NCBI GenBank assembly: GCA_031413955.1
Contig: JANOGB010000477.1
Span: 3,241-67,240 of the forward strand
Origin: JABFRZ01 sp031413955
GTDB lineage: Bacteria; Planctomycetota; UBA1135; GCA-002686595
Direction of reading: 5' to 3'
DNA length: 64,000 nt
Position numbers and translations under genes: made by a program. Under the pieces are notes generated by a model, which saw only the letters and a list, made by a program, of their open reading frames with translations, ran no database searches and was not told the origin of the DNA. Below are positions 8,608 through 17,627 of this stretch, one piece after another (the stretch's first letter is position 1; every line of letters begins with the position of its first letter).

Positions 8608-10257
8608 CTAATCAACCTTCAGCACGCGTCCATCCAGGCCGCCTGGTGGTTGCACTCCCAGCAAGGCGAGCAGCGTCGGTACCGCGTCGGTCGGCGAGGC
8701 CGCGTCGAAACGCTGCTGCGGCTTCACCATGCCACCCAGGAATGCGAGCGGAACACGCCGATCGTAGGGATAGGGCGAGCCATGGCTGGTGCCCTCGGGG
8801 AAGTCGAAGAGCAGCCACGGCTCGGCACGCAGGGCGACATCCGGGCCGCGATCTGCGCGCGTAGAGCGGCGGTAGAGGGTGAGCCAAGGGTCGGCGGCAG
8901 CCGCCGAGCCGGTGCTGGCGGTCGAGCCAGGCGCAGGGCCGGCGAGCAGCTCCTCGAGCGTGTACGCCTCTGCGACCCACTCGGCCTCCTCGGCCGCCTC
9001 GGCGATCAAGCTGCGCAGCGCGGCCGGCTCGATGCCCGCGCTCTCGGCGGCCTCCGCGTCGAAAGTGAAGCCGAGTTCGCTGTAGCGCAGGGCGAGCTCG
9101 CCATGCTCGGGATGGGCGGCGTCGAGCGCTTCCTCCACGGTCTTGCGCATCGCGACCACATCCGCGCTCTTCACGCGCAGCGCACCGACCTGTTGCGCTT
9201 GCAGCAGCTCGGGCAGGTCGAGCACGCCGTGATCCGAGGACAGGCAGGCAATCCAGCGTCCCTTGCCGACCTTCTCGTCGAGCGCGCCGAAGAGACGGCC
9301 GAGCTCGCGGTCGTTGCGCACGAGCAGATCCGTGACCTCCACGCTGTCGGGCCCGTAGCTGTGACCGAGCATGTCGCAGCCGGACAGCGAGAGCCCGAGG
9401 AGATCCACCGCCTCGTCCTGGCCGAGGGCCTCGGTATCGAGAGCCAGGATGGCGAGCTCGAGCGTGAAGTAGTCGAGCAGTGGCGAGAAGAGCACGGCCC
9501 CCGCCAGCGGGCCGTCTTCCGTGGGCAGGGTGCGCGGCAGCGTGCGCCCGCCCCGCTTCGACTCGCCTTCGCGCTCGTCCGGCGCGGTGCCGAGCACGGC
9601 CAGGTCACCCTCGACTTCCAGGCTCCACTTCCAGCCGCTGGCGCGCTCCTTCCAGGCCGCGTTCCAGACCTCCGCGAACTCGGGCAGCTTCTCGCCATAG
9701 AAGCTCGAGCTCGAGAATCCGCCCACGCTCGGGTGCCACCACAGGACCGCTTCGGGCGCGCGCCCGCCCAGCAGCACGGCCGAACGATCCTTGCCCGCGA
9801 TCGTCACCGTCTTCGAGCCGGCTGCGCGCTGCTCGAGCAGGTCGCCCAGCGCATCTCCGTCCAGGTTCGCCGGCGAGGAGCTGGTCTTGGTCGCGTCCAC
9901 TCCCAGGCTCGTGAGCGGGTGCGTCGCCGCGTCGCCGACGCAGTAGGTGATCGCGCGCGTCTCGCGATCGAAGTACACGTTGCCGACGATGCCGTGGTGG
10001 ACCGGCCAGCGTCCCGTGGCGAGCGTCGCATGCCCGGGGCCCGTCTCGGTGCTGGCATAGTCGACCGTCGCGCGCCAGAAGACCGCGCCCTCGTCGAGGA
10101 TGCGCCTGAAGCCGCCCGTGAAGCGCGAGTCGAGGCGCTGGAGCTGCTCGGGGATGAGCTGGTCGACCGCGATCATCACCACCAGGCGCGGGGCCTCGGG
10201 TGACCTGGGCTGCTGCAGCGCGAGCAGGAACGAGAGGAAAGAGGTCAGCACGATCAA
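8608..10257 (-). CDS. Type I phosphodiesterase / alkaline phosphatase family protein
   Basis: About 549 residues, with a hydrophobic N-terminus (SFLSFLLAL) suggesting export. Alkaline phosphatase superfamily features are in order: RLVVMIAVDQL (metal Asp), STETGPGHATLATG (nucleophile Thr region), then SLSGCDMLGHSYGP and SSDHGVL (metal Asp/His), and HGSPYPYDRRVPLAFLGG (late metal His). Close relatives include PafA-like phosphatases and nucleotide pyrophosphatases. It probably releases phosphate from esters outside the cytoplasm. The start is TTG 10257, overlapping the TGA stop of the upstream gene (TTGA), or GTG 10251; no ATG fits. It is part of a minus-strand run with its neighbours. Confidence 0.85.
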   Translation of the reverse strand: MIVLTSFLSFLLALQQPRSPEAPRLVVMIAVDQLIPEQLQRLDSRFTGGFRRILDEGAVFWRATVDYASTETGPGHATLATGRWPVHHGIVGNVYFDRETRAITYCVGDAATHPLTSLGVDATKTSSSPANLDGDALGDLLEQRAAGSKTVTIAGKDRSAVLLGGRAPEAVLWWHPSVGGFSSSSFYGEKLPEFAEVWNAAWKERASGWKWSLEVEGDLAVLGTAPDEREGESKRGGRTLPRTLPTEDGPLAGAVLFSPLLDYFTLELAILALDTEALGQDEAVDLLGLSLSGCDMLGHSYGPDSVEVTDLLVRNDRELGRLFGALDEKVGKGRWIACLSSDHGVLDLPELLQAQQVGALRVKSADVVAMRKTVEEALDAAHPEHGELALRYSELGFTFDAEAAESAGIEPAALRSLIAEAAEEAEWVAEAYTLEELLAGPAPGSTASTGSAAAADPWLTLYRRSTRADRGPDVALRAEPWLLFDFPEGTSHGSPYPYDRRVPLAFLGGMVKPQQRFDAASPTDAVPTLLALLGVQPPGGLDGRVLKVD

Positions 10258-10874
10258 CGCGAATACGATGCGATCCAGTCCTCGACGTAGGGCTGGAGCT
10301 CCCAGCGCGTGCGAGCCTGGATCGCGTCCCCGGTCGCGCGCAGGTTCGCGGAGGCCTTTGCCGCGCCGATGCCCGCCGCGCGGGCGATGGCGAGCTCCTG
10401 GATGATGCGCGCGGCGTCGACGCGCTCGGGCAGCTCGAGCGAGCCGAACCAGATCGGCGTCGTGGCGAGGTCGAGCGCGACGTGGCCGTCCGGATCGAGC
10501 GGGGCAGGGACGATCACGATCAGCACTCCGCCCTCCTCGGGCGCATTGCAGCGCTCGGCGGTCTGTGCGCCGACGTACAGCACGGCCTCGTAGGTCTGGC
10601 GCGGCCGTGCGAGGTCGGGATCGACCTTCAGCGCGAGCAGATAGCCGGCGCTCACCAGCGGTTTCTCCGCCCGCCATTCGTGCACGAACGGCTCGTCCAC
10701 GACGAACAGCTGCGCAGCCAGGATCTCGATCGAGCCCGAGGGGAGAGCGCGGGGCGGGGCGCTGCTCGCCGCTTGCGGCTGGCGCGAGGCGAGCGCGCGC
10801 CCGGCGATACCGCTCCCGAGCAGGGCGCCGGCAGCGATCAAGATGGCGAGCGAGGCGAGGGCGAGGGGCTTCAT
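10254..10874 (-). CDS. Exported protein of unknown function
   Basis: A 206-residue protein I do not recognise. Residues 1-29 form a signal peptide or single membrane anchor (MKPLALASLAILIAAGALLG). The mature part has alternating hydrophobic strands (VLYVGAQTAE, GGVLIVIVPAPL) and a long helical C-terminal half rich in Ala and Arg, suggesting a small alpha/beta periplasmic domain. It begins 19 bases after the hydrolase gene's stop and its stop overlaps the phosphodiesterase start, so it is probably co-translated with that enzyme and may be an accessory to it; this is inference only. Confidence 0.6.
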   Translation of the reverse strand: MKPLALASLAILIAAGALLGSGIAGRALASRQPQAASSAPPRALPSGSIEILAAQLFVVDEPFVHEWRAEKPLVSAGYLLALKVDPDLARPRQTYEAVLYVGAQTAERCNAPEEGGVLIVIVPAPLDPDGHVALDLATTPIWFGSLELPERVDAARIIQELAIARAAGIGAAKASANLRATGDAIQARTRWELQPYVEDWIASYSR

Positions 10875-10893
10875 GGGGTGTTGCTCGGACAGG

Positions 10894-12960
10894 CTACTCG
10901 CCCGCGAAGACGATCTCGTCGAGGCCGATGCGGCCCGCCCGGCTGCCGTGCGACGGACCGAACAAGAACGTGATCGCCACGACGTCCGTCAGGTCGAGCT
11001 GGCTCCCGTCGCGGCGGAAGTCGGCCAGGGGGATGCGCAGGGTCTCGAACTCGTTGGCCCAGCCGGCTCCGCCGCCGCAATCTCCGCGCTGGTAGGGTTC
11101 CTCGATCCCGCCGCCGTAGGCGCCGATGCGGATCGTGCTGGCATGGCGGGACGAATCGCTGAGCTGCACGGCGAAGTCGAGATCACCCGCTTCCGCAACC
11201 GTGAGCTCGTCGCGGGTCGACTGCGCCGCGCGGAAGGAGAGCATGCGCAGCGCCCCGAGGTCGCGCTGGCCCACGGGCACCTCGAACATCAACCACTCGT
11301 CCGTGCCGTTCCATTCCAGGACGCTGCCGGCCGAGGTGTCGCCCGGACCGGCCAGGGTCATGCCGTTCATCACGTCGCCCGGGTTGGCGGTGAAGAAGTT
11401 GGTGGCGTCGTCGTAGCGCCCCTCGCGCAGATTCGCCGCGAGTCCCTCCGAACTCCGCACGAGTGCGCCCGAGCTCGAGAGGGTGGTCGCCGGCTGCGAC
11501 TGGAAGTCGTCGATCACCGCCCGTTCGCGCTCGGGGCCGGGCAAATACATCAGGTCGACGACGACGCAGGCACTCTCGGTCAGCGCGGGATCCGGCGCGC
11601 CGAGGGCACGGAACTCCTCCCACTGTCGCGTCAGGTAGTCGAGGCAAGCCGGATTGCCGTCGAGCACGTGCTGCACGAGCGGCAGGAAATAGGCACGCAT
11701 GATCCGGTGCGTCCGCGCCCGGCCGATCCGGCACGGGCCCGCGGCCACCGAGCTGCCGCTGCCGTCGTGGAAGTCGCCGTGTCCCGCGCCATGCAGCGAG
11801 GTCGAGAAGCGCGTGCCGTCGGCGCGCTCCAGCAGGTGGAACGTCTGGCAGAGATCGCAGTTCGCGCAGCCGTTCACGTCGTTGTCGGCGCCGCCGGTCC
11901 ACAGGTGATAGGGCGCCGCGCCCATGTCGGACACGCCTGGGCCGAGGAAGTCGACCGGGGCGATGCTCGACACGAGCTGGATGTCCTCGAGCACGTAGCG
12001 CGTCGCGAGCGGCGTGTTCTCGATCAGGCGGCGATAGGCCCGCACCACGCCCTCTCCGCCGCGGCTGTGTCCGATCCACACGATGCGATGCCCGTCGACG
12101 TGGCCCGCCAGCGCTCCATCCGCGATCGTTCCCAGGCTGCCGAGGAACAGGTTCGTGTTGCGCAGCGTGCTGGTCGAGGCCGTCTCGATGCCGGGCCCGG
12201 TGTTGTTGGCGTGGCTCATCACCACGTAGCCCCAGGAGGCCATGTGGTAGCCGATGTGGTCGTACCACCGGTAGTTGTGCCCGTTGCCGTGGCTGACGAT
12301 GATCAGCGGGAGGGCGCCGAGCGCGGCGATGTCCGTGGGAAAGTAGATGTCCTCCTGCGTGAAGTTCGTGCCGCCGTCGAACAGGACCTCGGTCACGGCG
12401 TACGGACCGGTCTCCTTGCTGCCCGCGAGCCTGAAGGTCACGAAGTCGTCGACGACGTGGAAGCCCGCCTGCTCCGGCGCGCCGTCGAGCACGTCGAACG
12501 AGTCGAGCACGCCGTTCGTGTTCACGTCGACCACGACGTCGTAGCTCCGGCCGAGGAGCACGGTGCCGTTCGCGTCGGGCGAGCCCGTGCCCTTGAGCGT
12601 GCCCGCATCCAGCAGGAACGTGTTCTCCTTCACGCTGCCCGCCGAGAGCTTCACTTGCAGCGGCGCGCCGTTCAGGCTGGCGAGCTTCTTGCCGGCGAGG
12701 TGGAGCGGCAGCTCATCGTGCTCGATCAGGAACACGTCGACGGTGCGCTTGGCGAGGCCCACGTCCGTCAGCGGATCGAAGGCCACGAAGATCGGCTCGC
12801 CGGCGTTGAAGGTGCGCGTGGTCTGGAAATGCGGGTAGGCGGCGATCGGCTTGCCGGCGAGCTCACGCTGCTGCGGGGGCGGCTCGGATGCACGCGCGGC
12901 GGTTCTCTGGGCCGCGGGCAGGGAGACGAAGCACAGCAGAGCGGCGCAGGAGGATCTCAT
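10894..12960 (-). CDS. Secreted alpha/beta hydrolase with C-terminal beta-sandwich domain
   Basis: A 688-residue protein with an N-terminal signal (SCAALLCFVSLPAAQ). The middle contains an alpha/beta hydrolase: an oxyanion-type stretch LIIVSHGNGHNY and the nucleophile elbow WIGHSRGGEGV, with a candidate acid/base pair later (HGAGHGDFHDG). Relatives include PET-hydrolase/lipase-like and chlorophyllase-like families. The last about 200 residues (VIDDFQSQPA to RIGLDEIVFAGE) look like a carbohydrate-binding or CIA30-like beta-sandwich, in which GRIGLDEIVF closes the domain. The ATG at 12960 is chosen because the longer frame adds no signal. Substrate unknown; an extracellular esterase is likely. 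Confidence 0.75.
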   Translation of the reverse strand: MRSSCAALLCFVSLPAAQRTAARASEPPPQQRELAGKPIAAYPHFQTTRTFNAGEPIFVAFDPLTDVGLAKRTVDVFLIEHDELPLHLAGKKLASLNGAPLQVKLSAGSVKENTFLLDAGTLKGTGSPDANGTVLLGRSYDVVVDVNTNGVLDSFDVLDGAPEQAGFHVVDDFVTFRLAGSKETGPYAVTEVLFDGGTNFTQEDIYFPTDIAALGALPLIIVSHGNGHNYRWYDHIGYHMASWGYVVMSHANNTGPGIETASTSTLRNTNLFLGSLGTIADGALAGHVDGHRIVWIGHSRGGEGVVRAYRRLIENTPLATRYVLEDIQLVSSIAPVDFLGPGVSDMGAAPYHLWTGGADNDVNGCANCDLCQTFHLLERADGTRFSTSLHGAGHGDFHDGSGSSVAAGPCRIGRARTHRIMRAYFLPLVQHVLDGNPACLDYLTRQWEEFRALGAPDPALTESACVVVDLMYLPGPERERAVIDDFQSQPATTLSSSGALVRSSEGLAANLREGRYDDATNFFTANPGDVMNGMTLAGPGDTSAGSVLEWNGTDEWLMFEVPVGQRDLGALRMLSFRAAQSTRDELTVAEAGDLDFAVQLSDSSRHASTIRIGAYGGGIEEPYQRGDCGGGAGWANEFETLRIPLADFRRDGSQLDLTDVVAITFLFGPSHGSRAGRIGLDEIVFAGE

Positions 12961-13060
12961 TGCTCTCGATGCGTTTGGCGGGGGAGCGCGCGAGGCGCAG
13001 TGGGGCACAGGATACCAGCCCAAGTCGGTTTCCGGGCTCGTCAGGGGAGCATGCGGATGC

Positions 13061-14155
13061 TCAGCGTTCCGCCAGCATGACGGGCCGGCCGCTCGCGAGA
13101 CTCCTCTTCTCGGCTGCGAGCATGCGCACCAGGCCGACAGCCTCGTCGATCGTGGCGCGCGGCTCCTCGCGTTGCGCGAGGAGCGCGAGTACGTGGCGGA
13201 TCTCGCCGTCGTAGCCCGTGCCTGCCGGCAACGCGACCGCGCTCTGCTTGCCGTCGCGTGCGAGCGTCAGCAGCGGCCCACGCCCTCCTGCCCGGGGCAC
13301 CAGCGCGAACTCGGCCGTGGCGCGCTCGAAGACGACCGTGAAACCCATGAAAAAGGGGAAGCCCGGCGTGTGGTTCCAGCCGCCCTCGGCGACGACGTGC
13401 TCGGGCCCGGAAGGGAAACGGTAGAGCGTCGTGACGTGGTCGAGCGAGCCCGTGCTCGCGACCGACGCGGGCGGGCCGAAGCAATGGCGCACGAAGTCGG
13501 CGTCGTGCACGTGCAGGTCGAAGAGCGCGCCGCCGCTCTTCGCGACGTTGCCGTAGAAGCCGCGCGACCAGGCCGGCGGCGAGGCCAGGCGGCGGAAGAC
13601 GGCGCTGTGCACGCGGCCGAAGGCCTGCGCGTCGATCTGCTCTTTCAGCCACGCCCAGCCCGGCCAGAAGCGCATGCACATCGCCGGCATGCACAGCCGG
13701 CGCGCCTTCTTCGCGGCGGCCGCGAGCCGCGCGACGTCCTGCGCGCGCAGCGCCACGGGTTTCTCGAGCAGGACGTGCTTCCCGGCCGCCAGCGCCTGGA
13801 GCGCGAGCGGCACGTGCGTGTCCGTCGGTGTGCACAGGCTGACGAGCTCGATCGACTCGTCGGCGAAGAGCTCGGTCGCCGCGGAGTGGATGGCCACGCG
13901 CTGCAGGCCGGCCAAGGGGCTTGCGCCGCCCTTCTCCATATTCCCGCGCACGCCGTTTCCGAGGGCGCCGTTTCCGCGCTGGAAGGCCTTGCCCCCGACT
14001 CGCGCCAGCTCCTTGTCGCACAGCGCCACGACGCGATTGGGAAAGCCCGCGCGCGCCGCGGCGCGGTAGCTGGCGAGGTGGGTGCGGCCCATGAAGCCGA
14101 GGCCGACGATGCCGACGCCGAGCTCGCGCGCTCTCTTTGTCCGGCTCGGCCTCAT
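13061..14155 (-). CDS. Gfo/Idh/MocA family oxidoreductase
   Basis: A 364-residue NAD(P)-dependent sugar oxidoreductase. The Rossmann motif is GVGIVGLGFMGRTHLASY near residue 13. The family EKP motif is present (HVLLEKPVALRA), and a conserved substrate-domain segment LFDLHVHDADFVRHCFG is in the second half, where aspartate and histidine shape the active site. The four-base ATGA overlap with the upstream isomerase gene (14152-14155) indicates an operon. Members oxidise or reduce inositol, glucose or amino sugars; the substrate here is not predictable. A rhamnose or plant-polymer sugar would fit the neighbourhood but is inference. Confidence 0.88.
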   Translation of the reverse strand: MRPSRTKRARELGVGIVGLGFMGRTHLASYRAAARAGFPNRVVALCDKELARVGGKAFQRGNGALGNGVRGNMEKGGASPLAGLQRVAIHSAATELFADESIELVSLCTPTDTHVPLALQALAAGKHVLLEKPVALRAQDVARLAAAAKKARRLCMPAMCMRFWPGWAWLKEQIDAQAFGRVHSAVFRRLASPPAWSRGFYGNVAKSGGALFDLHVHDADFVRHCFGPPASVASTGSLDHVTTLYRFPSGPEHVVAEGGWNHTPGFPFFMGFTVVFERATAEFALVPRAGGRGPLLTLARDGKQSAVALPAGTGYDGEIRHVLALLAQREEPRATIDEAVGLVRMLAAEKRSLASGRPVMLAER

Positions 14156-14997
14156 GGCGCCAGACCGTGCGAGCGTAGCTCGCGCTCGACGAGTTCACGT
14201 GCCGTGCGCATGTCGCCGACGCGGTCGTCGCCGGCCTCGCGCTCGATCATCAGGTCGACCTGGATCTCCTGCGCGGCCACGACGTCGAAGAAGCGCTGCC
14301 AGTCGACCTCGCCCGCTCCGACCGGGACTTCCTCGCCCCAGGTGCCGATCTCGCGAGTGCGGCGCGCGTCCTTGACGTGGATCTGGCGCACCCAGGGTGC
14401 GAGCGCTGCGAGCGCCTCCGTCGGTTCGTCCCTGTCGTACAGGAGCATGTTGGCCGGGTCGAAGTTGACGCCCGCCGTCGGCCGGTCGAGTTCCTCCAGG
14501 AACGCGAGCAGCGTCGTCGCGTGCTCCTGGCCCGTCTCGAGAGCGGCGCGCACGCCATGCTCGCCGAAGCGGTCGACGATCTCGCGCAGCCGCGTGACGA
14601 GCTTCGTGCGCTCCGCGCCGGGTTCGTCGGGCAGGAAGCCGGCATGGAACGTGATCAGCTCGAGCCCGAGCTCCCGCGCCAGGTGCGCGTTCGCGCTGGC
14701 CGCGCGCCGGTTCTCGTCCCAGTGCCGATCCGGCCGCACGCCGCCCGTGGCGCGGATCGTGTCGAGCGTGGAGTAGTCCTCGCCGGCCGTACTCATCATC
14801 CCCGAGCGGATCTCGAGCTGCGCGGCGCGCAGCGCGGTCACGGTCGCTGCCTTCGACCAGATCCCGGCGCGCAGTGGATCGAGGGCGAGCTGCAGGCAGT
14901 CCACCCCGACCGCACGCACGCGCTCGGCCAGCTCGGCCGGAGAGTCCGCGCGCACGGACCAGGAGCAGACGCCCAGGTGTTGTCTCGGCGCACGCAT
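14152..14997 (-). CDS. Sugar phosphate isomerase/epimerase (TIM barrel)
   Basis: A 281-residue xylose-isomerase-like TIM-barrel protein. It starts with LGVCSWSVRA, a common opening of this family, and contains metal-site segments LITFHAGFLP, ALETGQEHATTLLAF and VNFDPANMLLYDRD, then VRQIHVKDA and VPVGAGEVDW near the end. Such enzymes isomerise or epimerise keto sugars using a divalent metal. The ATG at 14997 is preferred over 15057 because the longer form adds a basic tail with no homology-like content. It is translationally coupled to the downstream Gfo/Idh/MocA oxidoreductase; the pair probably acts on the same sugar. Confidence 0.85.
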   Translation of the reverse strand: MRAPRQHLGVCSWSVRADSPAELAERVRAVGVDCLQLALDPLRAGIWSKAATVTALRAAQLEIRSGMMSTAGEDYSTLDTIRATGGVRPDRHWDENRRAASANAHLARELGLELITFHAGFLPDEPGAERTKLVTRLREIVDRFGEHGVRAALETGQEHATTLLAFLEELDRPTAGVNFDPANMLLYDRDEPTEALAALAPWVRQIHVKDARRTREIGTWGEEVPVGAGEVDWQRFFDVVAAQEIQVDLMIEREAGDDRVGDMRTARELVERELRSHGLAP

Positions 14998-15098
14998 GGA
15001 CCGAGAGAATCGCACGCGGCAGCGCGGGCGCCAAGACGGGACCGTCAGCCCGGACATGGGCTGCTACCCTCCGACATGCCAGACTCTCCGCCAACCCC

Positions 15099-16013
15099 AT
15101 GAACCTCGATCGCCGCTCCCTCCTTCTCGCCGGTGTGGGCCTGGGCGCGTCCCTGGTCCGGCGTCCCGGCCTGGCCGCCACCGTTCCCATGCGCTCCGAC
15201 CTCTTCAAGATCTCCCTCGCCGAATGGTCTCTGCACCGCGCCATCCGCGCCGGCGAGATCGACCCGCGCGACTTCGCGCCGTTCGCGAAGCAGGAGTATG
15301 GCCTGGACGGCGTCGAGCACGTGAACACCTTCTTCCAGGGCCACGCGACGGACTTCGAGTACCTGACCGACATGAAGAAGCGCGCCGACGACGCCGGCGT
15401 GCGCAGCCTGCTCATCATGTGCGACGCCGAGGGCGAGCTGGGCGACGCCGACGAGGCCGCGCGCCGCAAGGCGGTCGAGAACCACTTCCGCTGGATCGCC
15501 GCGGCCTGTTTCCTGGGCTGCCATTCGATCCGCGTGAACGCGGCCGGCCAGGGCAGCGCCGAGGAGGTCTCGAAGCGCGCCGCGGACTCGCTGCATCGCC
15601 TGGGCGAGATGGGCGAGCTCTACGACATCCACGTGATCGTCGAGAACCACGGCGGGTATTCCTCGAACGGGGCCTGGCTGGCCGCCACCATCCACGCCGC
15701 CGACCACTCGCGCGCCGGCACTCTGCCGGACTTCGGCAACTTCCGCGTGTCCGCCAGCGAGGAATACGACCGCTACCAGGGCGTGGCCGAGCTGATGCCC
15801 TTCGCGCGCGGCGTCAGCGCCAAGTCCCACGACTTCGACGCCGCCGGCAACGAGACGCACACCGACTACAGGAAGATGCTGAAGCTCGTGCTCGACGCCG
15901 GCTACCGCGGATACGTGGGCATCGAGTACGAAGGCGACGGAGTCAGCGAGCGCGAGGGCATCCGCCTGACGAAGGCCCTGCTCGAACGCGTGCGCGCGGA
16001 GCTCGCCGGCTGA
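15099..16013 (+). CDS. Tat-exported TIM-barrel sugar isomerase-like protein
   Basis: A 304-residue protein with an N-terminal twin-arginine-like leader (LDRRSLLLAGVGLGASL), then a xylose-isomerase-like TIM barrel: FKISLAEWSLHRAI, IMCDAEGELGD, IRVNAAGQG, IVENHGGYSSNG, LPDFGNFRV and YVGIEYEGDGVSE. These match metal-binding positions of the sugar phosphate isomerase/epimerase family (Glu, Asp, His, Glu). Tat export of a folded isomerase is a common planctomycete theme. The start is the ATG at 15099, the only one giving a proper Tat leader. It is divergent from the intracellular isomerase/oxidoreductase pair and precedes the transporter genes. Confidence 0.82.
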   Translation: MNLDRRSLLLAGVGLGASLVRRPGLAATVPMRSDLFKISLAEWSLHRAIRAGEIDPRDFAPFAKQEYGLDGVEHVNTFFQGHATDFEYLTDMKKRADDAGVRSLLIMCDAEGELGDADEAARRKAVENHFRWIAAACFLGCHSIRVNAAGQGSAEEVSKRAADSLHRLGEMGELYDIHVIVENHGGYSSNGAWLAATIHAADHSRAGTLPDFGNFRVSASEEYDRYQGVAELMPFARGVSAKSHDFDAAGNETHTDYRKMLKLVLDAGYRGYVGIEYEGDGVSEREGIRLTKALLERVRAELAG

Positions 16014-16016
16014 GTC

Positions 16017-16141
16017 TCACCCTGGGAACGCCAGGCTCCAGCCTGGCTCTGCGCTTGTTCTTCCTCCCTTTTCGCAAACGGCCTGGTGAACGGAAAAAGC
16101 CAAGAGAAGAGCCAGGCTGGAGCCTGGCGGTCCCAGGGTGA
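16017..16141. repeat. Family I palindrome (two arms) overlapping the start of the ABC ATPase gene
   Basis: Left arm 16017-16050 and right arm 16108-16141 are 34-bp reverse complements with one mismatch, around a 57-base loop. The core is CGCCAGGCTCCAGCCTGGC. It begins three bases after the stop of the upstream isomerase gene. The only in-frame start for the ATPase (GTG 16086) lies in the loop, and the right arm is translated. Relatives are at 18525, 21257, 23258 and 60102. Confidence 0.88.
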
Positions 16142-17627
16142 ACCGCTCCTCGCCCTGCGCGGGATCACCAAGCGCTTTGGTGCGATCCAGGCGCTCGCCG
16201 GCATCGATTTCGAGCTCTTCGCGGGCGAGGTCCACGCGCTGGTGGGCGAGAACGGCGCGGGCAAGAGCACGCTCATCCGCGTCATCGCCGGCGCGCACGA
16301 ACCCGACGAGGGCACGCTGGTCGTGCGCGGGCAACGGATCGAACGGCTGACGCCACACCGCGCGCGCGCGCTCGGGATCGCCGTGCTGCACCAGCAGTCC
16401 GCGCTCTTCGGCGAGCTCTCGGTGGCGGAGAACCTGTTCCTGGGCCGGGACGGGGCCTGCCTGCGCTGGAAACGACGCAACGAGCGGGCGCGGGAAGTGC
16501 TCGCCTCGATCGGGGCGGAGATCGATCCGCTGGAGCGCTGCGGCGCGCTGGGACCGGCGCAGCGCAAAGAAGTCGAGATCGCGCGCGCGCTGCTCGCCGA
16601 GGCACCGATCCTCGTGCTGGACGAGCCCACCGCGGTCCTGCCGGCCGAGGAGGCCGAGCGCCTGCTCGCGACCGTCGCGCGGCTGCGTGAGCGTGGCATC
16701 GGCGTGCTCTACATCTCGCATCGGCTGGAGGAAGTCGAACGCATTGCCGAGCGCATCACCGTCCTGCGCGATGGCCGCACGGTCTGGAGCGGTCCGGCGC
16801 GCGCGGTCACGCGCGCCGAGCTCGTGCGGCACATGGTCGGACGCGAGTTCGAGGCCACCCGGCGCGTGCGCGCGCGGCCCGCGGCGCAGCCAGCCGCGCT
16901 CGTGATCCGACAGCTCGGCTGCGCGCGGCTCGGCCTGGCCGACATCGATCTCGAGCTCCGTCCCGGCGAGATCCTCGGCCTCGGCGGGCTGGTCGGAGCG
17001 GGACGGAGCGAGCTCGCGGCCTGCCTGTTCGGCCTGGAGAAGATCGACGCCGGCTCGATCGAGCTCGCCGGACGCCCTTTTCGGCCGCGCTCGCCGCGCG
17101 AGGCGATCCAGCGCGGCCTCGTGCTCGTGCCGGAGGACCGTGCGCACGACGGCCTCGTGCTCGCGGCAACCGTGCGCGAGAACGCGGCCTTGCCGTGGCT
17201 GGCGCGGCTCGCGCCGGGCGGCTGGATCCGACGCGACCGCGAGCGAGCGCTCGCGCAGGGCGTCGTGAGCACGATGGGTGTCCGGGCCGGGCTCGAGGCA
17301 CGCGCCGGCTCGCTCTCGGGCGGCAACCAGCAAAAACTCGCGCTCGGCAAGTGGCTGGTCGAGCCCCCGCGCGTGCTGATCCTCGACGAGCCGACCCAGG
17401 GCGTCGACGTCGGCGGGCGCGCGGAGATCCATGCCCAGATCGACGCTCTTGCGGCGCGCGGGGTCGCGATCCTGCTGGTCTCGTCCGACATCGCCGAGCT
17501 ACTGGCCCTCTCCGATCGCGTCGCTGTCCTGCGCCGCGGGCGCGTGGCCGGGATGCTCGCGGGCGAGCAGCTCGGCGCCGAGAACGTCCTCGCGCTGGCG
17601 CTGGGCGTGGAAGGGGCGAGCGCATGA
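16086..17627 (+). CDS. Sugar ABC transporter ATP-binding protein (two NBDs, RbsA/RhaT type)
   Basis: About 513 residues with two ATPase cassettes, as in the RbsA/XylG/RhaT class that serves pentoses, rhamnose and other sugars. NBD1 has Walker A GENGAGKST, Walker B ILVLDEPTA and a degenerate signature (LGPAQRKEVEIARALL). NBD2 has a changed P-loop region (GLVGAGRSE), a good signature LSGGNQQKLALGKWL and Walker B VLILDEPTQGVDVGGR. Homology-like sequence begins at residue 21 (LLALRGITKRFG); the residues before it come from the family I palindrome, whose GTG at 16086 is the only usable in-frame start. The stop overlaps the next start (ATGA). It probably powers the adjacent permease fusion. Confidence 0.85.
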   Translation: MNGKSQEKSQAGAWRSQGEPLLALRGITKRFGAIQALAGIDFELFAGEVHALVGENGAGKSTLIRVIAGAHEPDEGTLVVRGQRIERLTPHRARALGIAVLHQQSALFGELSVAENLFLGRDGACLRWKRRNERAREVLASIGAEIDPLERCGALGPAQRKEVEIARALLAEAPILVLDEPTAVLPAEEAERLLATVARLRERGIGVLYISHRLEEVERIAERITVLRDGRTVWSGPARAVTRAELVRHMVGREFEATRRVRARPAAQPAALVIRQLGCARLGLADIDLELRPGEILGLGGLVGAGRSELAACLFGLEKIDAGSIELAGRPFRPRSPREAIQRGLVLVPEDRAHDGLVLAATVRENAALPWLARLAPGGWIRRDRERALAQGVVSTMGVRAGLEARAGSLSGGNQQKLALGKWLVEPPRVLILDEPTQGVDVGGRAEIHAQIDALAARGVAILLVSSDIAELLALSDRVAVLRRGRVAGMLAGEQLGAENVLALALGVEGASA

